Assembly: GCA_035255485.1 (NCBI GenBank)
Contig: DATEZO010000087.1
Location: 1 to 24,353, forward strand
From: DATEZO01 sp035255485
GTDB lineage: Bacteria; Pseudomonadota; Gammaproteobacteria; Burkholderiales; Burkholderiaceae_D
Direction: 5' to 3'
Length of the DNA: 24,353 bases
Shown here: positions 15,417 to 23,315 of the stretch, one piece after another
Layout of the letters: the number at the start of each line of letters is the position of its first letter
Numbering within the stretch: the stretch's first letter is position 1
Position numbers and translations under genes: made by a program
The notes under the pieces: model-generated
Seen by the model: the letters and a program-made list of their open reading frames with translations, nothing else
Told to the model about the DNA's origin: nothing
Databases searched by the model: none

Positions 15417-15446
15417 GTGTGCGCCGCACACATTCATTTTCTATTT
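15417..15446 (+). terminator. Intrinsic terminator of the prkA-DUF444-spoVR operon
   Basis: GTGTGC (15417-15422), a three-base loop and GCACAC (15426-15431) form a stable stem, followed on the plus strand by ATTCATTTTCTATTT. It lies between convergent spoVR and rsuA, about 75 nt after the spoVR stop. Confidence 0.6.
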
Positions 15447-15486
15447 ATATGCTGTCGAATGGGCATGCCGGGTGCAATACACGGCA

Positions 15487-16206
15487 TCAATGCGGAGAAA
15501 GAAGCAATCCTAACTGCGCATCGTCGAGATAGCGCCATTCACCTTCCTCCAGGGAAAGTTCATCCAGCATCAGCGTACCAATCGCGCAGCGTCGCAATGC
15601 ATTGCAATGATTGCCGGCAGCGGCAAGCATGCGTTTAACCTGGTGATATTTTCCTTGTTCCAGCACGATTTCCAGTTGATGCTCACCGAGTCTGCGGCAT
15701 GTTTGAGCTGCTATGGGCGCGGGCTCGTCGTGCAAGAGCACACCTTCCAGCAGTCGTTGTACGAGCGCATCTGTCACCGGCTCGGATGTCGTGGCCACAT
15801 AGGTTTTTGGCACATGCTTTTTGGGAGAAGATTGCGCATGTATAAATGCCCCGTCATCCGACAATAACAAAAGGCCAGTCGTATCATGATCGAGGCGCCC
15901 TACCGGCTGCACATCGCGCCAGCCGAACTGATCGGGCAAAAGCGTCATTACACCGGGACGGTGGCTGGGTTTTCTTGAACACTCGATATCACCGGGTTTG
16001 TTGAGTGCAATGTACACGTACTTGCGGTATATCCAGGATTCACCAAACAAGGTAAAGGCAAGATGGTCGGTTTCATATGCCACCTTGTAATCCGTCACGA
16101 TGCAACCGTCGATTGAAACTTCGCCGGCAGCAATCAATTCCCGACACCATTTGCGACTCCCGATCCCTTGGGATTGAAGAATGCGGTCAAGACTCAGTTT
16201 ACTCAT
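15487..16206 (-). CDS. rsuA: RsuA family 16S rRNA pseudouridine synthase
   Basis: 239 residues. An N-terminal S4 RNA-binding domain (about 1-58: LDRILQSQGIGSRKWCRELI) is followed by the RsuA/RluB/E/F catalytic domain. The signature GRLDHDTTGLLLLS (103-116) contains the catalytic aspartate, D106. YKVAYETDHLAF and KTYVATT are family-typical. RsuA makes pseudouridine 516 in 16S rRNA; length and the single S4 domain fit RsuA better than RluB/E/F, but the target is inferred. The ATG at 16206 has only a weak ribosome binding site. It follows the hybrid kinase gene by about 107 nt in the same direction. Confidence 0.9.
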   Translation of the reverse strand: MSKLSLDRILQSQGIGSRKWCRELIAAGEVSIDGCIVTDYKVAYETDHLAFTLFGESWIYRKYVYIALNKPGDIECSRKPSHRPGVMTLLPDQFGWRDVQPVGRLDHDTTGLLLLSDDGAFIHAQSSPKKHVPKTYVATTSEPVTDALVQRLLEGVLLHDEPAPIAAQTCRRLGEHQLEIVLEQGKYHQVKRMLAAAGNHCNALRRCAIGTLMLDELSLEEGEWRYLDDAQLGLLLSPH

Positions 16207-16313
16207 GAAAATTATTCTGGGAAATCGTGCGATGCGTTAATAAATTGTTGCGAATACTGCCATCATCAAGGATGCAGCCATATTCTTCAGATAAATCAAC
16301 CGTGCAAAAACAG

Positions 16314-17630
16314 CTATTGGGTTGGTTGGGCAAGCGATTTTTTTTGACGCAATTTGAAAGCTCCCTTGGCAACCTTTTTGCTTGCCGGAAGGATTTTATT
16401 TGTCGCGATACCACCCATCGCAATCACGTCGGTATCCGAAGACGATTCTGTTGCCGGAACGATCTTGTCCATCGGGATCGAAATCATCAGAGTCATTCCC
16501 TGATCCCGTACGGTATTAATGGCCACTTCTCCGCCTAACGTGCTGACACGCTCCTTGATCCCGACCAGGCCAAAAGAATTTGCCTTTCGACGGCAATCGG
16601 GGAAAACGCCGATGCCGTTGTCAGACACGGTCATTACCAGCAAATCCCCATCCTTGCGCAACTCCACATTGACGCAGCTTGCGCGCGCATGACGGATCAC
16701 ATTGCTAAGCGATTCCTGCAATATCCGGAATAAAGCTGTCGCGTAGCTGTCATCCAGATTGATTTCCCGCTTGTCCATCGTCAGCTGGCAGTTGATTCCA
16801 CTGCGGCGCTGAAACTCATGCACCTGCCATTCGATCGCGGCATTCAAACCCAGATCAAGGGCAGTCGGACGCAGATTATTGATAATGGCCCGCATGTTCC
16901 TGATTGTTGCATCAATGTGATTCAGCACATTGTCAATCCGGGCGTGCAGTTTTGGATGCGTGGCGCCGGTACGAGCATGCAGCATTGAAATATCAATGCG
17001 CAATGCCAGCAGGTTCTGGCCGAGATCGTCATGGATTTCCCGGGCAATGCGCTTACGCTCATCCTCCTTGACCCGTTCCATATGATTGGCCAGCAAGCGC
17101 AATTCCTCGCGTGACTGCTCCAGCGCCTGTTCGGCCACTTTTCGTTCTGCGATATGCTGAAGATCCTGTGCGCGTTGCACTTGCAACGCGTGATTCAGGT
17201 CTGCAAGCTCCCGGGACTTGTGCATCAGCTGAAGATTTTTTTTCGCCAGTTCAACAAATACGGCCACCTTGGTTTGCAATATCTGGGGAATCACCGGAAC
17301 AGACAAATAATCTACCGCACCTTTTTCATAACCCTTGAGCTGGTGCATTTCATCAGCATACTGTGCAGTAATGAAAATGATCGGAACCGAGGCTGAATCC
17401 GGAAGTGAATGAATTGCTTCTACAGTTTCAAAACCATCCATTCCAGGCATGCTCACATCCAGCAAAATGACGGCGAACTGGTGATTGGCTACCTGCTGCA
17501 AGGCCTCTTCACCGGATCTCGCTGTAATGAGCTGATAGTTGCTTGCATCCGATGAGTCGGATAATAGATTGACTATCGTCAGCAAGGTGGCTGCATGGCT
17601 ATTGACAATGAGTACTTTGGGAGTAAGCAA
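16314..17630 (-). CDS. Hybrid histidine kinase with degenerate N-terminal receiver
   Basis: 438 residues; no ATG fits and the TTG at 17630 is the only reasonable start after an in-frame stop. Order: receiver domain (about 4-125), a coiled-coil-like linker (about 126-190), HisKA_3 dimerisation with phospho-histidine H200 in AREIHDDLGQ, and an HATPase domain (about 295-388) with NVIRHA and DNGIG. A Lys/Ser-rich tail of about 50 residues ends it. It is NarX/DegS-like in its kinase core, cytosolic, with no membrane segment. In the receiver the phospho-acceptor D58 is kept, but the acidic pair is N10-S11 and the lysine before the final proline is valine (DYLSVP). No partner response regulator is in the window. 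Confidence 0.88.
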   Translation of the reverse strand: MLTPKVLIVNSHAATLLTIVNLLSDSSDASNYQLITARSGEEALQQVANHQFAVILLDVSMPGMDGFETVEAIHSLPDSASVPIIFITAQYADEMHQLKGYEKGAVDYLSVPVIPQILQTKVAVFVELAKKNLQLMHKSRELADLNHALQVQRAQDLQHIAERKVAEQALEQSREELRLLANHMERVKEDERKRIAREIHDDLGQNLLALRIDISMLHARTGATHPKLHARIDNVLNHIDATIRNMRAIINNLRPTALDLGLNAAIEWQVHEFQRRSGINCQLTMDKREINLDDSYATALFRILQESLSNVIRHARASCVNVELRKDGDLLVMTVSDNGIGVFPDCRRKANSFGLVGIKERVSTLGGEVAINTVRDQGMTLMISIPMDKIVPATESSSDTDVIAMGGIATNKILPASKKVAKGAFKLRQKKSLAQPTQ

Positions 17631-17924
17631 TTGATTTTCTTTGCGTAAAATCCATCACTAATAAAAAGCGGCCTTCAATGTTTCACACGTAAGCTGCATG
17701 AGAGAAAAATTGACTCTCCTTGTGAAGGCTACCGCTGATTTCCATACTCTTGATATTTTATAAAATGGATTTTGATTCAAAACCCATAGCAAGACAATCA
17801 CTGCATAAAAATTTTATTGTCAGTCCATTGATGTCATGCAAACAAGAAAAATTATAAAGCAATTATCTTTTTCCCGTTGTGCCGCTCCGTTTGGTTCGGC
17901 CAAATGCAATCAGGACAGCACCGA
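17631..17924. other. AT-rich gap between the GH15 gene and the hybrid kinase
   Basis: About 294 bases, both flanking genes leftward. It contains the terminator-like hairpin (17661-17736), a 12-bp ATTTTATAAAAT palindrome at 17755-17766, and on the minus strand a perfect TATAAT (17856-17851) with no good -35. A 13-codon minus-strand frame (17699-17658) overlaps the hairpin. No real gene is seen. Confidence 0.5.
17661..17736 (-). terminator. Terminator- or attenuator-like hairpin after the trehalose operon
   Basis: On the minus strand AGCGG plus CCTTCA (separated by a 3-nt bulge) pair with TGAAGG plus CCGCT, and a U-run (UUUUUAU) follows directly. The large loop contains a second stem, GAGAG/CTCTC. 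It lies about 190 nt after the GH15 stop and about 30 nt before the kinase start, so it could end the trehalose operon or attenuate the kinase. Confidence 0.5.
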
Positions 17925-19712
17925 TCAATAAGCTTCATCCCATAGGATGCTTAATCGCACTGCACATTGGATTAAGCCTACCATACTGTACGTTTGAGGA
18001 AAATTACCCCATTGTTCACCGGTTTTCGGATCCACGTCTTCCGCCAGCAAGCCGAGATGATTGCGTTTGCTTAATACTTTTTCGAATAATTCCCGTGCCC
18101 GTTCCTTTTGGCCTATTTGTGCCAAGGCAAGAATCCACCATAAAGTGCATACCAGAAATGCGGTTTCGGGCCGGCCAAAATCATCTTCTTCATCATAGCG
18201 AAGCAGAAAATCGCCACGTAGCAAATGCTTTTCGATTGTCGCAACAGTGGCGACAAAGCGTGGATCGTCAGGTGCAAGGAATTGAAACTCTCCCATCAAC
18301 AGCAAGCTGGCATCCAGACTGCTGCCGCCAAAGGTCGATACGAAGCTGCCCAGTTCAGGATTCCACGCTGACGCGCAAATCGTCTGGTGTATGTTCTGTG
18401 CATGGCTGGCCCAGAATTCCGCGCGATCCTCCAGCTTGAGACGACGCGCAATCGATGCCAGGCGGTCACAAGCCGCCCAGCACATGATGCTGGAAAAAGT
18501 ATGCACCCGTTTCGCACCGCGCAATTCCCATATGCCGGCATCCGGCGTATTGTAGTTTTTCACCGCCTGCTCGCCAAGGCGTTCAAGGTCGGTAAACATG
18601 TGGTGGCCTGCAGGGCGTTCCAGGCGCGTGTCGAAAAAGGCATGCGTACTTGCCAGCACGCCCGCGCCAAACACATCGTTTTGCACCTGGAAATAGGCGA
18701 GATTGCCAACCCGCACTGGTCCCATGCCGCGATAGCCTGCAAGCGCGGGGGCCACTGATTCATCCAGTGCCGCATCACGACGAATGCCGTACACCGGCTG
18801 CAAGGGAGCATCGCGCGTATCTGCAATGATGTTGAGAATGAACTCGAGATAACGCTCCATGGTGCCGGTAGCGCCCAGGCTGTTCAGCGCACTGACAACG
18901 AAATAAGCGTCGCGCAGCCAGCAATAGCGGTAATCCCAATTACGCCCGCTATTGGGTGCTTCGGGAATGGAGGTGGTGACAGCAGCAACTATCGCGCCGG
19001 TATCATCGAAGGCGTTCAGCTTGAGCGTGATGGCAGAGCGTATGACGACATCCTGCCATTCGAACGGAATCGCGAGATTGCGTACCCAGCGGTGCCAGTA
19101 CGTCTGTGTTTTTTCATAGAAGGAGCGGCCGACTTCATGCGCAGCGCCGTCGACGGTTTCATTGGGACCCATCAGCAGCGTGACGCTCTCCTGCAGAAAA
19201 AAGGAGCGCTCGTCTATGATGGCGGCGACCGATGCATTGGTAGTGACCCGCATCGCCTGCAGGGACCCGACATAGGTAATATGATGCGCGCCGCTACGGA
19301 TTTCGGCGCGGCTGGCACCGTAATCGACCGCCGGGCGAATCCGCAATACGATGCGCGGGCGACCGGATTTGCGCCGTATGATGCGCACCAGCATGGAGGG
19401 CGAAAACATGCGGCCGTGCAAATAGAACCTTGGCGCAAAGTCGATGACTTCGATCGCATTGCCCGCGTCATCGAAAAACTGGGTAGTCAGGATCGCAGAA
19501 TTGCGTTCGTAGCTTTGCTCCGTATGCGTACCGCCATCAAGCCGTACATCGATCACACCCCAAGGCGCATCCTGTGCTTCGGGCTGCAGCAGCGAACAGC
19601 ATATGGGATCGCTGTCAAAATAAGGATAGCACCACCAGACAATCGCGCCTTTTCGATCAATCAGGGCGCTAGTACGTGAATTTCCAACAAGACCGAGGTC
19701 AAGCGTTGTCAT
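17925..19712 (-). CDS. Glycoside hydrolase family 15 protein (glucoamylase/trehalase-like)
   Basis: 595 residues, no signal peptide, so cytosolic. An N-terminal beta-sandwich-like domain (about 1-220) begins LDLGLVGNSRTSALIDR. The (alpha/alpha)6 barrel follows with WDYRYCWLRDAYF (259-271), the likely general acid E396 in WELRG, the likely base E516 in GRPETAFLVCTLWW, and LLAEDVDPKTGEQWGNFPQTYS. GH15 members of this bacterial type hydrolyse alpha-glucosidic bonds; some actinobacterial ones are trehalases. The third position after otsA and otsB suggests trehalose as substrate, which is inference. The ATG at 19712 has AGGA 7 nt upstream. It is 201 nt downstream of otsB. Confidence 0.9.
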   Translation of the reverse strand: MTTLDLGLVGNSRTSALIDRKGAIVWWCYPYFDSDPICCSLLQPEAQDAPWGVIDVRLDGGTHTEQSYERNSAILTTQFFDDAGNAIEVIDFAPRFYLHGRMFSPSMLVRIIRRKSGRPRIVLRIRPAVDYGASRAEIRSGAHHITYVGSLQAMRVTTNASVAAIIDERSFFLQESVTLLMGPNETVDGAAHEVGRSFYEKTQTYWHRWVRNLAIPFEWQDVVIRSAITLKLNAFDDTGAIVAAVTTSIPEAPNSGRNWDYRYCWLRDAYFVVSALNSLGATGTMERYLEFILNIIADTRDAPLQPVYGIRRDAALDESVAPALAGYRGMGPVRVGNLAYFQVQNDVFGAGVLASTHAFFDTRLERPAGHHMFTDLERLGEQAVKNYNTPDAGIWELRGAKRVHTFSSIMCWAACDRLASIARRLKLEDRAEFWASHAQNIHQTICASAWNPELGSFVSTFGGSSLDASLLLMGEFQFLAPDDPRFVATVATIEKHLLRGDFLLRYDEEDDFGRPETAFLVCTLWWILALAQIGQKERARELFEKVLSKRNHLGLLAEDVDPKTGEQWGNFPQTYSMVGLIQCAVRLSILWDEAY

Positions 19713-19913
19713 GCGAGCTTCCTTTATCTGCTTTATCTGGTTAATCGAGCGAACGAAGCGAGCCGATCACGCATTTCTTCTCTACAGGTTTTCCGGAAAT
19801 ACACAATGACTTCATCGTTGTTCCGGCAAGGATCGGGGGCATCCCGGCATAGGCATCGGCTCTTGTCGGTTCTTGGCTGAGCAGCATGTCCTGGCAGCAT
19901 GCATCGTGCTCAT
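19713..19913. other. Gap between otsB and GH15 gene
   Basis: Two hundred bases with an imperfect hairpin at 19793-19826: CCGGA/TCCGG outer arms and an inner ACAATGA/TCGTTGT stem with one G-U pair. No U-run follows on the minus strand, so it is not a clear terminator; it might be a processing or stabilising stem between otsB and GH15. Nothing coding is seen. Confidence 0.35.
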
Positions 19914-20711
19914 TCACGGACCCAGGCTATCCGCCGTGTTTACCGGAAGCCGGGCCAATCTCCCGATTACCGCATCCAGCAACCGCAGTACATCGAGCCG
20001 GTGCGGCAAGTAAAACTCGGCCGCGGTATCGGACGCGTTTTCAACGCGGATGGACAGCAGGTCTGGCCGGCGCAGCCTGAATACATCTTCATCCGTCACA
20101 TCATCACCGACATAGATTGCACTGGATGCACTGCTGGATTCCATCAGCTGCAAAAACGCGCTCCCCTTGTCTGCTCCGTTGCCGGGCAGCAAATTGAAAA
20201 CGCATTTGCCGGCAACGATACGCGGGACGGGCGACAGCTTTTCAAATAATTCCATCAGCTGGCTGATTGTACCCGGATGGTCCGATGCCGACCGATAATG
20301 CACCGATAGCGAATAGCGTTTGTCTTCGATCCATATCGATGGGTCGAAGACAGCCTTGTTCTGCAATGCATTCTCCAGCCTGCTTTTCCATATGCGGGAC
20401 TGCTTCTCATAGCCTTCACTTTGCAAATGCCAGCCAGGCAAGCCCTCCAGGCCATGATTACCCACCAGATAAGTCGGTTCGAATCCAAGACGCATCCGGA
20501 TATCGGCCAGCGAGCGTCCGGTGAGAATGGCAACCGGCGCGTAATCCGACAATATCATCAGGCGCTGCCTGATATTGGCAGGCAGGCAGGCTTGTTCGGG
20601 CTGTGCAACGATTGGCGCCAGCGTGCCATCAAAATCGAATACGCACAAAAGCCCCGGCTTGACGACTTCATCAAGGCGCTGCAGGCCCGATTCAGAAAAC
20701 AATAGTGGCAT
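19914..20711 (-). CDS. otsB: Trehalose-6-phosphate phosphatase OtsB
   Basis: 265 residues, a HAD-superfamily phosphatase that converts trehalose-6-phosphate to trehalose in the cytosol. Motif I is FDFDGTLAPI with nucleophile D26 and acid D28. The ILTGRSLADIR stretch is motif II, GNHGLEG follows, and motif IV is YVGDDVTDEDVF. The length is normal for OtsB. The ATG at 20711 comes 12 nt after the otsA stop, so the two are cotranscribed and probably work as a pair. Confidence 0.95.
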   Translation of the reverse strand: MPLLFSESGLQRLDEVVKPGLLCVFDFDGTLAPIVAQPEQACLPANIRQRLMILSDYAPVAILTGRSLADIRMRLGFEPTYLVGNHGLEGLPGWHLQSEGYEKQSRIWKSRLENALQNKAVFDPSIWIEDKRYSLSVHYRSASDHPGTISQLMELFEKLSPVPRIVAGKCVFNLLPGNGADKGSAFLQLMESSSASSAIYVGDDVTDEDVFRLRRPDLLSIRVENASDTAAEFYLPHRLDVLRLLDAVIGRLARLPVNTADSLGP

Positions 20712-20723
20712 GTCGGCTTTTAT

Positions 20724-22979
20724 CTATACAACCCGCCGCAGCGGCTTGCGGCTATGAGAGCGGATTTTTGTCATGACACGTTCACGCTGGCGTAGCCGCG
20801 ATGCATCCAGCAACATGTGCCCGGCCCATCGATAAACATTGAAATCCTTGACCCGCGCACGCAGGCTACGCATGCGTTCACGCTGTTCGGGCTCGGGCAT
20901 GGTCAAGGCACGATAAATTGCCTCGGCGCTTTGCTCGATATGATACGGATTGACGATAAGTGCCTCGTGCAGTTCGCGCGCAGCACCGGTGAATTGGCTC
21001 AATACCAGCACGCCGTGCTCGTCATCGCGCGCGGCGATGAATTCCTTGGCGACCAGGTTCATGCCGTCATGCAAGCTGGTCACCACGCAAGCATCCGCCG
21101 CGCGATAATAACGATTGACCTGCTCGGCATCATGATGTTCCGCCTTGAACAGGATCGGCTCGTAGACGCCCGTGGAAAACCGCTTGTTGATGCGTTGCAC
21201 CAGCATCCTGACACGCGCTTCGAAATTCTGATATTCGTCCAGCGACGAGCGGCTGGGTGCAGCGATTTGTACCATTGTGAACCGCCCTACCAGCTCGGGA
21301 TGTAATTCCAGCATCCGTTCGACCGCCTGAAAACGTTCGATGATGCCCTTGGTATAGTCCAGTCGATCAACCCCAACCGCCAGCAGATGGTCGGGTGGAA
21401 GGCCAAGGTTCTTGCGAATCGATACATGGCATTCGGCAACGGTCTGGTTGCAGATTTCATCGGGTTCCGGCCATGCGATTGAGATCGGATAGTATTCGAC
21501 CTGGGTCAGCTTGCCGCCATAGGAAATGGTAGAAGCTTCGTGTTCGATACGGGTTTCCAGATAGCGGTCAACCGTCTCGATGAAGTTTTTACAGTGAAAC
21601 GGCGTATGAAAGCCGAGAATGGTGCTGCCTAGCAAGCCTTCGAGGATTTCTTCGCGCCACGGGCAGATGCCAAAAGATTCCGGATTGGGCCAGGGAATAT
21701 GCCAGAACGTGATGATGGTCGCGCGTGGCAGGGCTTCATTGATCATGCGTGGCAGCAGGGCGAAATGGTAATCCTGGACGAGAACAACCGGATCATCCGT
21801 GCGTGCCTCCTTGATCACCGCATCGGCGAAACGCTGGTTGACTGCAATGTACTGTTCCCAGTCGGCGGTGCGGAATACCGGCCGCACATGCGCGATATGG
21901 CATAACGGCCACAAGCCTTCATTGGCAAACCCGTAGTAATAGCCCTGCTCTTCTTCCTTGGACAGCCAGACGCGTCGCAGCGTATAGCTGGGGTGCGCGG
22001 GTGGCACCGAAACGCGATCATTGCGATCGACTGTTTCGCGATCGGCCGAGCCGCTTCCATGTGCGATCCAGGTGCCGGAGCAGGCCCGCATCACCGGCTC
22101 GACCGCAGTTACCAGCCCGCTGGCGGGCCGTCGCACTTCCGCACCATGCGGTGTCTTGACATGAATGTAAGGCTCGCGATTGGATACCACCAGCACTTCA
22201 TCGCCGGCCAGTTGCTCATGCAAGAGCGAGCGCAGCTTGTCAGGCGTCCAGAGCTGCGGCGAATCGGTCTGCACCCGCCGCTCGATATTAAATTCATGCA
22301 ACAACGCCCGCAGGTCGCCGACCAGCGGCTGGACTTCGGATGTTGACGATGATGGCGTGCGCGGCAGCAAGTCGCCGCGCAGGATGTCTTTTACCGCATT
22401 GATCCAGCCGCGCCAGCTCAGATGCGCCACTATCACCGTTATCAGTGAAATTACCACGGCCAATAACGCAAACATGGTGATCACGTATTTGCGCGTATCT
22501 GCGCTGCGACGCTCGATAAAGCTCATGTCGTGCACGAGAATCAGCTTTCCGAGATGTTGCGTATCGGAATCCAGCGATGTCTCGGACACGTGCAATGGGC
22601 CTTGCGGCAATTGCACCAGGGATTGCATCTTCGCATTGTCCGGTGGTGGAATATGGCAGCCAAGCGGCTGTGGATAAGTAACGGTCTGGTACAGCAGCTT
22701 CCCGCCAGGATCGCAAAACGCCATGGCGTACAGGCGTTCATCCTGCAGCGAACGCTCGAATAATTGCGTGATCTTCTTTTTATCCTTGCGCGGCACGTAT
22801 TCCAGCAGCGGTTCGTGCAGTGCGCTTGCCAATAATTGCGAACGGGTATCCAGATCCTTGACGAACCATTGCAGCGTCAGGTTATCCACCAGCGGAACAA
22901 TGGCATAGGCAAACAGGCTTAATGCGATTGCCAATGGCAATACAAAGCGCAAGGAGAGGCGGAAAGATCGAAATGGCAT
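20724..22979 (-). CDS. otsA: Membrane-anchored trehalose-6-phosphate synthase with periplasmic domain
   Basis: 751 residues from the ATG at 22979 (AGGA 4-5 nt upstream); the longer frame from 23039 adds 20 residues with no supporting signal. Residues 11-32 and 165-187 are membrane helices flanking a periplasmic domain of about 130 residues. After a linker (190-255) comes the GT20 domain (about 261-735). This keeps the UDP-glucose/phosphate residues: RLDYTKG (539-545) for R262/K267 of E. coli OtsA, and D638 and E646 in LHDGMNLVAKE for D361/E369. Ordinary OtsA has about 470 residues and no membrane part. The enzyme makes trehalose-6-phosphate from UDP-glucose and glucose-6-phosphate, facing the cytosol. 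OtsB follows 12 nt later. Confidence 0.93.
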   Translation of the reverse strand: MPFRSFRLSLRFVLPLAIALSLFAYAIVPLVDNLTLQWFVKDLDTRSQLLASALHEPLLEYVPRKDKKKITQLFERSLQDERLYAMAFCDPGGKLLYQTVTYPQPLGCHIPPPDNAKMQSLVQLPQGPLHVSETSLDSDTQHLGKLILVHDMSFIERRSADTRKYVITMFALLAVVISLITVIVAHLSWRGWINAVKDILRGDLLPRTPSSSTSEVQPLVGDLRALLHEFNIERRVQTDSPQLWTPDKLRSLLHEQLAGDEVLVVSNREPYIHVKTPHGAEVRRPASGLVTAVEPVMRACSGTWIAHGSGSADRETVDRNDRVSVPPAHPSYTLRRVWLSKEEEQGYYYGFANEGLWPLCHIAHVRPVFRTADWEQYIAVNQRFADAVIKEARTDDPVVLVQDYHFALLPRMINEALPRATIITFWHIPWPNPESFGICPWREEILEGLLGSTILGFHTPFHCKNFIETVDRYLETRIEHEASTISYGGKLTQVEYYPISIAWPEPDEICNQTVAECHVSIRKNLGLPPDHLLAVGVDRLDYTKGIIERFQAVERMLELHPELVGRFTMVQIAAPSRSSLDEYQNFEARVRMLVQRINKRFSTGVYEPILFKAEHHDAEQVNRYYRAADACVVTSLHDGMNLVAKEFIAARDDEHGVLVLSQFTGAARELHEALIVNPYHIEQSAEAIYRALTMPEPEQRERMRSLRARVKDFNVYRWAGHMLLDASRLRQRERVMTKIRSHSRKPLRRVV

Positions 22980-23315
22980 GAGTTCCTGATTTTCATTGAT
23001 CAACACGACACATTGATAACGACAAGGATCAGGCTTCAAAGTTTCGTATATATCAACGAAAACACAAGGAAAATTCTGGCTATTGTTGTTTTATTTTTAC
23101 TTATTCCAGTAATAAATCAAGGGGTATATGTAAAAAACACATATTATTCGCAATGAATTCGCTGGCATTTAAAAATACATACTGGTGTATAAAACTTCTG
23201 ATAAAAGAGGAAACAATGGGATTTCCTTTGCAATCTGATCATCCGGCTTGTCGCGGCATGGGAAACGCAATGCGAATCTGCAACACCCAAGACGTCTTTG
23301 CCTGTGAAGAACGGA
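22980..23315. other. AT-rich region upstream of otsA
   Basis: About 336 bases between the patatin stop and the otsA start, probably holding the trehalose operon promoter. An inverted repeat ATATGT/ACATAT with a 7-nt A-rich loop sits at 23126-23144. On the plus strand a frame starting at 23216 has GAGGAAAC before its ATG but runs antisense into the patatin gene. On the minus strand TTGATT with a 17-nt spacer to an A-rich hexamer is a poor promoter candidate. Confidence 0.45.

Noticed and set aside
15466..15486. Short inverted repeat (ATGCCG/CGGCAT) near the rsuA stop
   Set aside because: Six-base arms, an 11-nt loop and no U-run on the minus strand; too weak to call a terminator for rsuA.
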